From positions 1 to 10,734 of the forward strand of contig JAJYXA010000029.1 of assembly GCA_021791235.1 (NCBI GenBank): a stretch of DNA of 10,734 nt, read 5' to 3'. This DNA comes from Pseudomonadota bacterium (lineage in GTDB: Bacteria; Pseudomonadota; Gammaproteobacteria; Burkholderiales; Thiobacillaceae). The first letter of the stretch is position 1, and the number at the start of each line of letters is the position of its first letter. The notes under the pieces are model-generated. The model did no database searches, was not told where the DNA came from, and saw nothing but the letters and a program-made list of their open reading frames with translations. Of the stretch, positions 1 to 7,426 are shown in pieces. The translations under genes and the position numbers were made by a program.

Positions 1-285
1 GAAGTCGTCGTCGACACCGCGGCCTGGGTCAAGGTGCGCGACTACACCGGCCGCCTGGCGTGGATCGAGAAATCCGCCCTCGGCGGCCCCCGAAGCGTCA
101 TGGTCAAGGCTGAAACCAGTGCCATCCGGCAGCAGCCCCACGCCGATGCCGACGTCGTGTTTCGTGCCGCACGCGGCGTCCTGCTCGAAGTCACCGGCAA
201 GCCCGACGCCTACGGCTGGCTGCCGGTGAAGCATGCCGACGGCCTCGCCGGCTGGGTGCCTGTGCGCGAGGTATGGGGACAATGA
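1..285 (+). CDS. SH3-domain protein, 3' part only
   Basis: The reading frame is open from base 1 to a TGA at 283-285, so the gene begins left of the window; a GTG at 34 is an internal codon rather than a credible start. The visible 94 residues look like two bacterial SH3 (SH3_4-type) units. The end of one carries WVKVRDYTGRLAWIEKS and a basic/hydrophobic strand (RSVMVKA). A complete second one ends in GWLPVKHADGLAGWVPVREVW. Such proteins are usually exported to the periplasm or cell envelope and bind peptidoglycan or partner proteins, but the signal peptide would lie outside the window, so location is inferred. The stop overlaps the gpsA start as ATGA, which suggests co-transcription and translational coupling with gpsA. 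No enzymatic residues are seen. The precise role is unknown. Confidence 0.8.
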   Translation, partial: EVVVDTAAWVKVRDYTGRLAWIEKSALGGPRSVMVKAETSAIRQQPHADADVVFRAARGVLLEVTGKPDAYGWLPVKHADGLAGWVPVREVWGQ

Positions 286-1268
286 AACTGGCGGTACTCG
301 GTGCCGGCGCATGGGGCACCGCGCTGGCGGCCAGCTGGGCGCCCCATCATGACGTCACCCTGTGGGGACGCAACGCAGCCGAACTCGACGCCATGCGCGC
401 GGCGCACGTCAACGCGCGCTATCTGCCTGATTGCAGGCTGCCGGACGCGCTGCATTTCAGCCCCGACCTCGGCCATGTCGTCGATCAGGCCGACCTCATC
501 GTCATCGCCGTTCCCAGCGGCGGCCTGCGTCCCACCCTGGCTGCGCTGGCCACCCGCCCCGACCTGCCGCCGATCGTCTGGGTATGCAAAGGTTTCGAGC
601 CCGGCAGCCGCAAATTGCCGCATCAGCTCATCGCCGAACTGCTGCCCGCACACAGCCAGACCGGCGTGCTGTCGGGTCCCAGCTTCGCCCAGGAAGTCGC
701 GCAGGGCTACCCTACCGCGCTCACGCTGGCCTCCCGCGATACCGTTCTGGCGCACCATCTGGCCGAGACCCTGTCCAGCCACCGCCTGCGGATCTACGCG
801 CACGACGACGTCATCGGCGTCGAACTCGGCGGCGCGCTGAAAAATGTCATGGCAATCGCCGCCGGCATCTGCGACGGCCTGCAACTCGGCCACAACGCCC
901 GCGCCGCGCTGATCACCCGTGGACTCGCCGAAATGACCCGCCTCGGGGTCAAGCTTGGCGGCCACTTCGAGACCTTCATGGGCCTGTCCGGCCTCGGCGA
1001 CCTCATCCTCACCACCACCGGCGACCTCTCGCGCAACCGCCAGGTCGGCCTGCGCCTCGCACGCGGCCAGGCGCTCGATACCATCCTCAGCGAACTCGGC
1101 CACGTCGCAGAAGGCGTCACCACTGCCCCCGAAGTCTCCGCGCTTGCCGGTGAACTCGGCGTCGACATGCCCATCACCCGCGCCGTCTGCCAGATGCTGT
1201 TTGAAGGCCTGCCCGCCGCCCAGGCAGTCGATGCCCTGCTGAACCGGGAAATCAAGGCCGAGTTTTGA
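282..1268 (+). CDS. gpsA: NAD(P)H-dependent glycerol-3-phosphate dehydrogenase
   Basis: This 328-residue cytoplasmic enzyme reduces dihydroxyacetone phosphate to sn-glycerol 3-phosphate, the backbone precursor of membrane phospholipids. The N-terminal Rossmann motif GAGAWGTALA (7-16) binds the nucleotide. K103 (CKGFE), the SGPSFA loop (131-136), K187 in ELGGALKNV (catalytic lysine of the family), GLSGLGDL (234-241), the SRNR stretch (250-253) and the closing REIKAE are all present. The length is normal for GpsA. An ATG at 273 is also in frame, but the one at 282 gives the canonical MKLAVLGAGAWG start, overlaps the upstream stop as ATGA, and has a GAGGT ribosome site at 268-272. The downstream spacer shows no convincing terminator. 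The last 13 codons recur imperfectly at 5212-5250. Confidence 0.97.
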   Translation: MKLAVLGAGAWGTALAASWAPHHDVTLWGRNAAELDAMRAAHVNARYLPDCRLPDALHFSPDLGHVVDQADLIVIAVPSGGLRPTLAALATRPDLPPIVWVCKGFEPGSRKLPHQLIAELLPAHSQTGVLSGPSFAQEVAQGYPTALTLASRDTVLAHHLAETLSSHRLRIYAHDDVIGVELGGALKNVMAIAAGICDGLQLGHNARAALITRGLAEMTRLGVKLGGHFETFMGLSGLGDLILTTTGDLSRNRQVGLRLARGQALDTILSELGHVAEGVTTAPEVSALAGELGVDMPITRAVCQMLFEGLPAAQAVDALLNREIKAEF

Positions 1269-1522
1269 AAACCCGCTCTCTATCCCGCTCCTGAAGACCG
1301 TATTGCCCGTTCTGCGGCAGACCTGCATTCAGGCATCCACGCATCAAGTCGTGCTTGTTGTCGCGTAAGTGCCCAGCTACAGTCCAAACTAGTAATGCTC
1401 GTCACACCGACTCCGAGGCGCGCCGAGGGAACGCCACGATGCCCGGCACAAGACTGGCGGCATTCAACAACACAACAACTTTTTTATCCGGGAACAGCCG
1501 CCTATAAGGCCTCGCCGCCAGC
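1269..1522. other. Spacer between gpsA and the sensor gene
   Basis: This 254-base non-coding spacer shows no conserved small ORF and no hairpin followed by a T-run that would terminate gpsA. It contains a -24/-12-like element (1444-1458), an AC-rich run ending in six Ts (1466-1485), and a short palindrome GCCT-ATA-AGGC (1500-1510). The right arm of that palindrome contains the TAAGG ribosome-binding sequence of the next gene. A hexamer pair TTGTTG/TACAGT with a 17-base spacer (1355-1383) is only a weak sigma-70 candidate. Confidence 0.6.
1444..1458 (+). promoter_or_regulatory. Possible sigma-54-type -24/-12 promoter
   Basis: The sequence CGGCACAAGACTGGC matches the consensus TGGCACGNNNNTTGC at the GGCAC block, at one T and at the terminal GC. 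The GG and GC doublets sit at the required 12-base phasing. Transcription would begin near base 1470, leaving a leader of about 50 bases before the ATG at 1523. The first base, the G of the -24 block and one T of the -12 block do not match. No enhancer-binding-protein gene is in the window, so this is a candidate only. Confidence 0.25.
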
Positions 1523-4500
1523 ATGAGCCGCCTCAGCAATCCATCATCCCAGAACGACCCCAGGCTTCTGCGCGGCCTTTTTTATGTCTTGATCGGATTT
1601 TTCGTGCTGGCCTATTTCATGGCCATCGCCCGGAATTGGGTTGACGCAAAACAGGATGCCGAAACGCAATTGCGTTATTTCAACGGCATCCTGGTGCAGA
1701 ACACGCGCACCACGTTGAAGAACTATGAACTGGTCCTGCGGGGATTGGGCAGCGAGCTGATCGCCCAAGGGGCCTTGCAGTCCCCCGCACGCGGACGCGA
1801 ACTCATCGAACGAATGAAGTCGATTGATCCAGGAATGGCAGGATTGGGGCTGGCAAGGCCCGATGGGCAACTCGTCCTGGTCAGCGGCATCCGGGACGGG
1901 GAGCCTTTACCCAATCTGCTGAACCAACCCGAAACCCGCGACAGCTTCCGCGCAAGCATCACCTCCGGCCACATCCAGCTTGGCAGGCCGTATTACATGC
2001 AGGCTCTGAAACTTTGGGTGAACCCTGTTCGCGTACCCATTCTCGACCCACTGGGCCGGACCGTGGCGGTCATGACAGCAGGATATTCCATCAATGGCGG
2101 CACCACCTTGGGGGCTCACGTCGCGCTGCCGCCGAACATCCAGATGGCGCTACTGCGCGACGACAATTACCTCCAGTATTTCTATCCGCTGCCCGCGGGT
2201 TCGGAACAGGTCAGTGTACGTAATACGTATGGTCAGCCGATCCACCCCAGAACCGTCCAGCAGCTTGCCACGGTCAGGCACGAGCAAGGTGTCATGACGA
2301 TCGACCTGCCGCGCGACCAGGGTCTTCATTATGTCGTCTATGAACGCATGGACGAGTATGGGCTGCTGGCGGCATCCCTCATTCCCTGGCGTTCTATCGT
2401 GCATTCCTGGTTGCAAAAGCTGCTGCTGCCCAGTCTGCTGTTAGGTGCCTTCCTGTTTGGCGGTCTGTGGGTCTATCGGCGTTCGCGGGCACGCCAGATC
2501 AAATCAGACGCGGCGGTCGCCCATCTCTCGGCCTGGCAACAGGCCGTTCTGGATGGTGCCGACTACAGCATCATCTCCACCAACACGGCCGGCATTATTG
2601 TCAGCTTCAACGCGGCGGCCCAGCGCATGCTGGGCTATACCGCTGAAGAAGTGATCGGTGAACGCACCCCGGCCCTCTTCCACGACGAGGACGAGATGCG
2701 TCAACACGCTATCGAACTCTGTGAGGAACTGGGCGAACCCATCCAGCCTGGCTTTGACGTCTTCGTCGCCAAAGCCAGGCGCGGCCAATCCGAGGAACGC
2801 GAGTGGACCTGCCTACGCAAGGATGGCAGCCGTTTTCCGGTACGGCTATCGGTCACCCCGTTGCACGGCTCGGATGGCAGGATCGAGGGATTCATCGGGA
2901 TCGCCGCCGACCTGTCCGCGCATAAACAGGCCCAGGCCAATCTGCGCGACAGCCAGGCGCGCTATCGCACCCTGTTCGAACGTGCAGGCGACAGCATCTT
3001 CCTGATGAAGGGTGAGCAATTCGTGGATTGCAACCCGGCAACGCTGGAGATGTTCGGCTGCACGCGCGATCAGATCGTCGGCGCCACGCCTTATCGGTAT
3101 TCCCCCGAGTTCCAGCCGGATGGACGCCCCTCCAAAACCAAGGCACTAGAAAAAATCGCAGCGGCCTTCGACGGCGAAACCCAGTTCTTCGAGTGGCGCC
3201 ACCAACGCTACGACGGCACGCCCTTCGACGCGGAAGTTACGCTAAACATGGTGATGATCGGGGACGAGGCCCACATCCTTGCCACCGTTCGCGACATCAG
3301 CCAACGCAAAAAAGCCGAGGCAGAACTGCTGCAATCCCGCCAGGCCCTGATCGAGCGCAACGAAAACCTGCGCCTCATCAACCAGCTGGCCAACCGTCTT
3401 CACGCCTCGCTGGCACTGGACGACATCCTGAAGGAAACCATGGATGCCCTACTCGGATTGAGTCACGCGCCAAATATTGCGATTTACCTGCTGGATTCGG
3501 GCGCAGCTCGCCTGAACCTGGTAGCCAATCGCGGGTTCAAGGCGGAATTGCCGCAACTGGGCGCCAGCCTCCCCCTAGAGGGAAGCCTGAGCGGCCTGGC
3601 GCTGACCAGCAAGCATTTGCTGGTCAGCAATGACTTTGCCCATGACATGCGCCTGTACCCCGCCATGAGAGATGGCCTGGTGGCTGCGGATTTGCACTCG
3701 GGGGTCGTCATACCGATGATCTATCACGAACAACCGCTGGGCAGCATCAACCTGGTCTACGGGGAACAACGGACATTCAGCGAGGTGGAACTGGAAACGC
3801 TCAGTGCTTTCAGCAATACGGTTGCCCTGGCGATTGCCAATTCGCGCCATGTCGTCAGCCTGGCATTTCAGGCCAGGCACGACAGCCTCACCGCCCTGCC
3901 TAACCGTTCCGTCCTGCACGAGGAGTTTGCGGATCGGATCGGGCGTAGCCCGGATGGAAAGACCGCACTCCTGCTACTGGATCTGGACCGTTTCAAGGAA
4001 ATCAACGACACCTTGGGCCACCACGTGGGCGATCACCTGTTGACCCACATCGGCCCGCGCCTGCAAGAAGCGCTCACGGAATATGACGCACTGATCTGCC
4101 GTCTGGGTGGCGACGAATTCTCCATATTGCTGACCGGCCTGACCGACCAGACCGATGCCGTTGCGCTGGCAAGGCACGTGACCGAAGCATTACGCCGTCC
4201 CTTCATGGTGGAAGGCATGGCCTTGCAGCTTGGTGTGAGCGTAGGGGTGGCGTATTACCCAGAACACGGTGAAAACAGTCATGCCCTGTTGCGGGCGGCA
4301 GATGTCGCGATGTACCAGGCGAAGAAGCTGACTGTGGGCGTCGTGGTCTACGACCGCGGATTCGATGACTACAGCCCGGACCGTCTCGCACTCGCCGGCG
4401 AGCTGGTTCAGGCGGTCCGGAATGGCGAACTGATCCTGCATTACCAACCCAAGCTGGACATCGCCAGTGGACAGATCACGGGATTCGAGGCGTTGGTACG

Positions 4501-5143
4501 CTGGCTGAATCCCCGACTGGGCATCCTTTACCCAGACACTTTCCTCCACCTGGTGGAAATGAACGAAGTCATTCATCCCTTTACGCGCGCCGTCATGGAT
4601 CTCGCGCTGGCAGACAAGCGCCAGCTGCATGACCTCGGATACACACAGCCGGTTGCGATCAATCTTTCCGCACGCAATCTGGTGGATGCCCTCTACGTAT
4701 CCCGACTCGCAGATGCCATCGCCACGCACGGAATTCCCCACCAGGAGGTTGAACTGGAGCTGACCGAGACCGCCCTGATGTACGATCCGGACAGTGCAGT
4801 CGTCCTGCTGCAGGAGATCGCAGCCATGGGCGTGAACATCGCGATCGACGATTTCGGCACCGGCTATTCCTCCCTGGCCTACCTGCGGCGCCTCCCCCTT
4901 AAAGCCCTGAAAATCGACCGCTCATTCGTCATGGGCATGAACGACAACACCCAGGATGCGATCATCGTGCGCTCCACTGTCGCCCTTGCCCACAGCCTGG
5001 GGCTCAGCGTCATCGCCGAGGGCGTGGAAAACGCCGAGACACTGGCCCTGTTGAAGGGGATGGGATGCGAGCAGGCCCAGGGCTACCACCTCAGCCAGCC
5101 ACTCCCCCTGGATACACTTATTGACTGGCTGCGGACGCACTGA
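1523..5143 (+). CDS. Membrane sensor dCache-like/PAS/PAS/GAF/GGDEF/EAL c-di-GMP protein
   Basis: This 1206-residue inner-membrane sensor probably converts an external signal into c-di-GMP turnover. A membrane helix (about 15-36) and a second (about 298-318) enclose a periplasmic domain that looks like a double-Cache sensor ([15 protein letters not shown] near 154-168). Then come PAS1 (about 337-465), PAS2 (about 481-595), GAF (about 625-775), GGDEF (about 785-945) and EAL (about 955-1206). The cyclase motif RLGGDEF (860-866) is intact, but the RxxD product-inhibition site is replaced by EYDA (853-856). The EAL domain keeps the metal and catalytic set: E989, N1047, E1079, D1109/D1110, K1130, E1166, Q1186. 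This suggests an active phosphodiesterase, with cyclase activity possible or serving as a GTP-sensing domain. TAAGG (1505-1509) supports the ATG start. By eye it looks less GC-rich than gpsA and gshAB. The gene is convergent with the cyclase at 5289-6308. Confidence 0.95.
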   Translation: MSRLSNPSSQNDPRLLRGLFYVLIGFFVLAYFMAIARNWVDAKQDAETQLRYFNGILVQNTRTTLKNYELVLRGLGSELIAQGALQSPARGRELIERMKSIDPGMAGLGLARPDGQLVLVSGIRDGEPLPNLLNQPETRDSFRASITSGHIQLGRPYYMQALKLWVNPVRVPILDPLGRTVAVMTAGYSINGGTTLGAHVALPPNIQMALLRDDNYLQYFYPLPAGSEQVSVRNTYGQPIHPRTVQQLATVRHEQGVMTIDLPRDQGLHYVVYERMDEYGLLAASLIPWRSIVHSWLQKLLLPSLLLGAFLFGGLWVYRRSRARQIKSDAAVAHLSAWQQAVLDGADYSIISTNTAGIIVSFNAAAQRMLGYTAEEVIGERTPALFHDEDEMRQHAIELCEELGEPIQPGFDVFVAKARRGQSEEREWTCLRKDGSRFPVRLSVTPLHGSDGRIEGFIGIAADLSAHKQAQANLRDSQARYRTLFERAGDSIFLMKGEQFVDCNPATLEMFGCTRDQIVGATPYRYSPEFQPDGRPSKTKALEKIAAAFDGETQFFEWRHQRYDGTPFDAEVTLNMVMIGDEAHILATVRDISQRKKAEAELLQSRQALIERNENLRLINQLANRLHASLALDDILKETMDALLGLSHAPNIAIYLLDSGAARLNLVANRGFKAELPQLGASLPLEGSLSGLALTSKHLLVSNDFAHDMRLYPAMRDGLVAADLHSGVVIPMIYHEQPLGSINLVYGEQRTFSEVELETLSAFSNTVALAIANSRHVVSLAFQARHDSLTALPNRSVLHEEFADRIGRSPDGKTALLLLDLDRFKEINDTLGHHVGDHLLTHIGPRLQEALTEYDALICRLGGDEFSILLTGLTDQTDAVALARHVTEALRRPFMVEGMALQLGVSVGVAYYPEHGENSHALLRAADVAMYQAKKLTVGVVVYDRGFDDYSPDRLALAGELVQAVRNGELILHYQPKLDIASGQITGFEALVRWLNPRLGILYPDTFLHLVEMNEVIHPFTRAVMDLALADKRQLHDLGYTQPVAINLSARNLVDALYVSRLADAIATHGIPHQEVELELTETALMYDPDSAVVLLQEIAAMGVNIAIDDFGTGYSSLAYLRRLPLKALKIDRSFVMGMNDNTQDAIIVRSTVALAHSLGLSVIAEGVENAETLALLKGMGCEQAQGYHLSQPLPLDTLIDWLRTH

Positions 5144-5288
5144 GGGGCTGCAGGAACCCGATTTTCGGGGTCGCAACATGCCGTGTATCCCGGGTGCAGG
5201 CGGGTGTTACCGATACCCTGCCGAACGGGGAAATCAAGACGAACTTCTGAATGAAATCGGGCGTAGCCATCGGGAAAAGAAAGCCGCT
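5144..5288. other. Spacer between convergent c-di-GMP genes
   Basis: This 145-base gap separates the two convergent stop codons. It contains a small hairpin, CCCGA-TTT-TCGGG (5157-5169), with no T-run, so termination there is doubtful. It also holds the gpsA-tail copy at 5212-5250. No credible gene start or ribosome site is seen. Confidence 0.6.
5212..5250 (+). repeat. Imperfect copy of the gpsA 3' end including stop
   Basis: These 39 bases align without gaps to gpsA 1230-1268, with 31 identical positions counted by hand. Read in the gpsA frame they give DTLPNGEIKTNF-stop against DALLNREIKAEF-stop. Just upstream, an in-frame CAG-GC at 5197-5201 mirrors the QA codons of gpsA, with two extra codons before the aspartate. 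Similarity fades further upstream and after the stop. The element lies between two signalling genes and has no usable start, so it looks like a decayed remnant or a scar of rearrangement rather than a gene. Confidence 0.6.
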
Positions 5289-6308
5289 TCAGAAGAGCTC
5301 GATCGATCCGCTGTGACGTTTCTCCGGCGCGAGCTTGCCGCTGCATACCAGCGCGCGGTAGTCGCAGACCTGGTTGCGGCCGTTCTCCTTGGCGTAATAC
5401 AGCGCCTTGTCCGCTTCCTCGAATACGTAGGGCGGCAGCTTCTGGTCGGCGATCGCCGTGTAGCCGATGCTCGCCGTCACCTGTCCGACCTGCGGAAAAC
5501 AATGGTTCTGCACCTTGATCCGGATGCGCTCAAGGATGGCCACGATGGTCTCGGGTGATACATCCTTGATCAGCACGACGAATTCCTCGCCGCCGTAGCG
5601 AAACACCCAGTCCACATCACGCAGGGCGTTACGCATCAGGCCGGCGAAAACGAGGAGCACCTCGTCGCCGATCAGATGGCCGTGGCTATCATTGATGCGC
5701 TTGAAATGATCGAGGTCGATCACGGCCAGGTAATCGGCCGTGTCCCGGTCGCGCTTCCGGTTGCGTCCATTGAGCCGGCCCGTGAGCAGTTCGCCCAGTT
5801 TCTGTTCCAGCTTCTTGCGGTTGTACAGCCCGGTCAGCGTGTCGCGTTCGCTGTCGAACAGCATTTTCGCGTAGTTGGCGTAGATCTTGAGCATCCCCTG
5901 GGCGATGCGCAGGTCGGCCACAACCCATTCGGACTGCCTGAGCACGATCGCCTTCCGCCTGTCCTCCAGCAAGCCCAGGCTGCTGATGAGATAGCTCTGA
6001 CCGTCCTGAACCGTCTGCCTGGCCGGCGCATCGGCATTCAGACTAGCCGCTTCCGCCACCAAGGCATCGGTCACCGGGAACATGGGCTTCGGCAGGGGGC
6101 AGGCCGCGTCCTGGACCCACTGGCCGTGCTGCGGGCCCGGCACCAGGCAGACCATGGACACCTGCACGCCCGGCAGCATCTCTAGGATCGACGCCTGCAG
6201 ACTGCGCAGCAACGTCAATTCGTCCCGTTGCTCGGTCAGGTGCACCACGGACTCGATCACCTCATGGGCGATTTCGGACTGCCTGGACGACTGCATGGCG
6301 ACGGACAA
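5289..6308 (-). CDS. Cytoplasmic GAF-like/GGEEF diguanylate cyclase
   Basis: This 339-residue protein has no membrane segment. Residues about 20-150 resemble a GAF-type sensory domain. The linker DTLTGLYNR (156-164) opens a GGDEF domain with DLDHFKRIND (198-207), the active-site GGEEF (239-243) and, exactly five residues before it, R230-x-x-D233, the allosteric c-di-GMP inhibitory site. It should therefore condense two GTP into c-di-GMP and be limited by its own product. The longest frame begins with TTG at 6308, preceded by GGGGT at a good distance. An ATG at 6296 (residue 5) lacks a nearby ribosome site, so TTG is slightly preferred but unproven. The gene converges on the large GGDEF/EAL gene and lies 128 bases downstream of the minus-strand gene at 6437-6916. 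A candidate own promoter lies near 6337-6342. The signal it senses cannot be read from sequence. Confidence 0.94.
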   Translation of the reverse strand: MSVAMQSSRQSEIAHEVIESVVHLTEQRDELTLLRSLQASILEMLPGVQVSMVCLVPGPQHGQWVQDAACPLPKPMFPVTDALVAEAASLNADAPARQTVQDGQSYLISSLGLLEDRRKAIVLRQSEWVVADLRIAQGMLKIYANYAKMLFDSERDTLTGLYNRKKLEQKLGELLTGRLNGRNRKRDRDTADYLAVIDLDHFKRINDSHGHLIGDEVLLVFAGLMRNALRDVDWVFRYGGEEFVVLIKDVSPETIVAILERIRIKVQNHCFPQVGQVTASIGYTAIADQKLPPYVFEEADKALYYAKENGRNQVCDYRALVCSGKLAPEKRHSGSIELF

Positions 6309-6436
6309 CGAATACCCCGGAAAAATAGGTTTTATGATTTTACGCCTTCACGCCGCATAAAAGGCGGGTTCACGCGGACAGTTCATTGCCTGCAGCCCGC
6401 TTCATGCCGTCTCCCGCCGGCCCAGGCAACCATCGC
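6309..6436. other. Spacer between two minus-strand genes
   Basis: This 128-base non-coding stretch lies between the stop of the gene at 6437-6916 and the start of the cyclase. The half nearest the cyclase is AT-rich and contains the -10-like sequence and the inverted repeat. The rest is GC-rich and shows no clear terminator. Confidence 0.5.
6337..6342 (-). promoter_or_regulatory. Candidate -10 element of the diguanylate cyclase gene
   Basis: Read on the minus strand this is TAAAAT, five of six matches to TATAAT, about 28 bases before the TTG start. No good -35 hexamer is present at 16-18 bases. Instead a 6-base inverted repeat (CGCCTT at 6343-6348, AAGGCG at 6361-6366, 12-base spacing) abuts it and could be an operator, which would suit an activated or repressed promoter. 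Confidence 0.25.
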
Positions 6437-6916
6437 TTATCCCGCTGCGCTCGCAGTCGTCTCGGCAATCCGCCGGATCGTTGCCACAAACCCCGGGTCT
6501 TCGCCATGCAGCAACGGCGGCAAGGCGGCGCGGAAATCCTGGCGTGTGCACCATTCATGCATGTAGTCCTCCCACGACTGCCACAGCCGCGCCTGTTGGC
6601 GGCTCATCTTTTCTTCGTAGACCAGCACATAGGCACGTTCGAACAGGCTGACCAGGATGGCGAACAAGGCGTGCTTGCGCTCCCGCTGTTCTTCGCTGAG
6701 TTCGCCCTTTACGGTGGGCGACAGCAGATGCAGGTCGGCGTTGTCGATGACCAGCCGCATGAAATCGGCATACTCGTCGGACAGCCGCAGGAAGATTTCC
6801 TCCTCGTCGTTCTGCCGGTCGCGGCGGCGGTCATAGACGTACACACCGATGGCGAACGGCAGGCCGACGATGGTGACGAGGTAACTCAGCGCTTCCAGCC
6901 ATTGCATTGCGTCCAT
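6437..6916 (-). CDS. Uncharacterised protein with one N-terminal membrane segment
   Basis: I do not recognise a characterised family for this 159-residue protein. Residues about 7-27 (LEALSYLVTIVGLPFAIGVYV) form one hydrophobic segment, followed at once by a strongly basic YDRRRDR stretch. This predicts an inner-membrane anchor with the C-terminal part in the cytoplasm. The rest is charged and probably helical (EEEIFLRLSDEYADFMRLV, then ELSEEQRERKHALFAILVSLF). A tryptophan-rich patch (RLWQSWEDYMHEW) follows. The layout resembles small membrane-anchored helical proteins of DUF4760 type, but that is only an impression. The ATG at 6916 directly follows the trmL stop, and a strong GGAGGGG ribosome site lies 5 bases before it inside trmL, so the two are very likely co-expressed. 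No catalytic motif is seen. Confidence 0.85.
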   Translation of the reverse strand: MDAMQWLEALSYLVTIVGLPFAIGVYVYDRRRDRQNDEEEIFLRLSDEYADFMRLVIDNADLHLLSPTVKGELSEEQRERKHALFAILVSLFERAYVLVYEEKMSRQQARLWQSWEDYMHEWCTRQDFRAALPPLLHGEDPGFVATIRRIAETTASAAG

Positions 6917-7381
6917 TCACACCCCTCCGGCAAAACCGTTTTGCCGCCAGGCTTCGAACACCACCACGCTGACGGCATTCGACAGATTCATGCTGCGCGA
7001 TCCCGGCAGCATAGGCAGGCGCAGGCGATGTCCCGCGTCGAACCGGTCCAGGATCTCGGGGGGCAGGCCGCGCGATTCGGGGCCGAACAGCAGCACGTCG
7101 CCGGGCCCAAAGGCGATATCGGCATAGCGGGCGCTCCCTTTGGTGGTGAGCGCAAACCAGCGCCTGCCGGGCAACGCCGCCTGTACCGCCTCCCAGTCCG
7201 CATGCACGGTCACGCAGGCCATGTCGTGGTAATCCAGCCCGGCGCGCGCCACCTGCTTGTCGGACAAGTCGAAGCCCAGCGGCTCGATCAGATGCAGGCG
7301 GCAGCCGGTGTTGGCCGCGAGACGGATGAGGTTGCCGGTGTTGGGCGGGATCTCGGGCTGAAACAAAACGATGTCAAACAT
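6917..7381 (-). CDS. trmL: tRNA (cytidine/uridine-34 2'-O)-methyltransferase
   Basis: This 154-residue SPOUT-class enzyme transfers a methyl group from S-adenosylmethionine to the 2'-OH of the wobble nucleotide in leucine tRNAs (TrmL/YibK family). Visible are the family opening FDIVLFQPEIPPNTGN, with the NTGN motif at 14-17; the LFGPESRGLP loop (98-107); and the knot-forming segment LPMLPGSRSMNLSNAVSVVV (122-141). The size is typical for this short SPOUT family, which acts as a dimer. The frame stays open far upstream on the minus strand, antisense to gshA, but the ATG at 7381 gives the conserved N-terminus and is the true start. It is divergent from gshA, with a 45-base spacer. Its stop touches the start of the next gene (6916). 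In many betaproteobacteria trmL is found close to gpsA. Here the two are separated by the signalling block. Confidence 0.95.
   Translation of the reverse strand: MFDIVLFQPEIPPNTGNLIRLAANTGCRLHLIEPLGFDLSDKQVARAGLDYHDMACVTVHADWEAVQAALPGRRWFALTTKGSARYADIAFGPGDVLLFGPESRGLPPEILDRFDAGHRLRLPMLPGSRSMNLSNAVSVVVFEAWRQNGFAGGV
6922..6928 (-). promoter_or_regulatory. Strong ribosome site inside the trmL 3' end
   Basis: On the minus strand GGAGGGG overlaps the last glycine codons of trmL and sits 5 bases before the ATG at 6916. It fixes the start of the membrane protein and indicates coupled translation with trmL. Confidence 0.7.
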
Positions 7382-7392
7382 CCGGCTTGGCC

Positions 7393-7398
7393 TAAAAT
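7393..7398 (+). promoter_or_regulatory. Candidate -10 element for the gshA operon
   Basis: TAAAAT (five of six to TATAAT) lies in the only AT-rich patch of the 45-base trmL/gshA divergent spacer, about 28 bases before the gshA ATG. No strong -35 hexamer is seen at normal spacing. The same patch read on the minus strand offers TATTTT with TAGACG 16 bases upstream, a weak candidate for trmL, so the two promoters may overlap. Confidence 0.3.
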
Positions 7399-7426
7399 AA
7401 AAACATTCTTGGAGTCCGTCTATTCT

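Noticed and set aside
210..1328. Long minus-strand open frame across gpsA
   Set aside because: It is fully antisense to gpsA, has no recognisable domain, and shows the same composition artefact.
1355..1383. TTGTTG-17-TACAGT as a sigma-70 promoter
   Set aside because: The spacing is right, but only 3 of 6 and 4 of 6 consensus bases match, which is too common by chance to call.
3938..3950. The 13-base string ATCGGGCGTAGCC, shared with the spacer near 5256
   Set aside because: A match of this length is expected by chance in a window this size, and flanking bases do not extend it.
5157..5169. CCCGA-TTT-TCGGG hairpin as a terminator between convergent genes
   Set aside because: The stem is only 5 pairs and no T-run follows on either strand.
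5121..5558. Plus-strand frame spanning the convergent gap and the cyclase 3' end
   Set aside because: Most of it is antisense to the cyclase C-terminus, it has no ribosome site, and its protein resembles nothing known.
6386..7426. Open plus-strand frame continuous with gshA, extending it by about 347 codons upstream
   Set aside because: It lies antisense to trmL and the membrane-protein gene, both with clear coding signatures. The conserved GshA N-terminus begins at 7427. High GC keeps antisense frames open.
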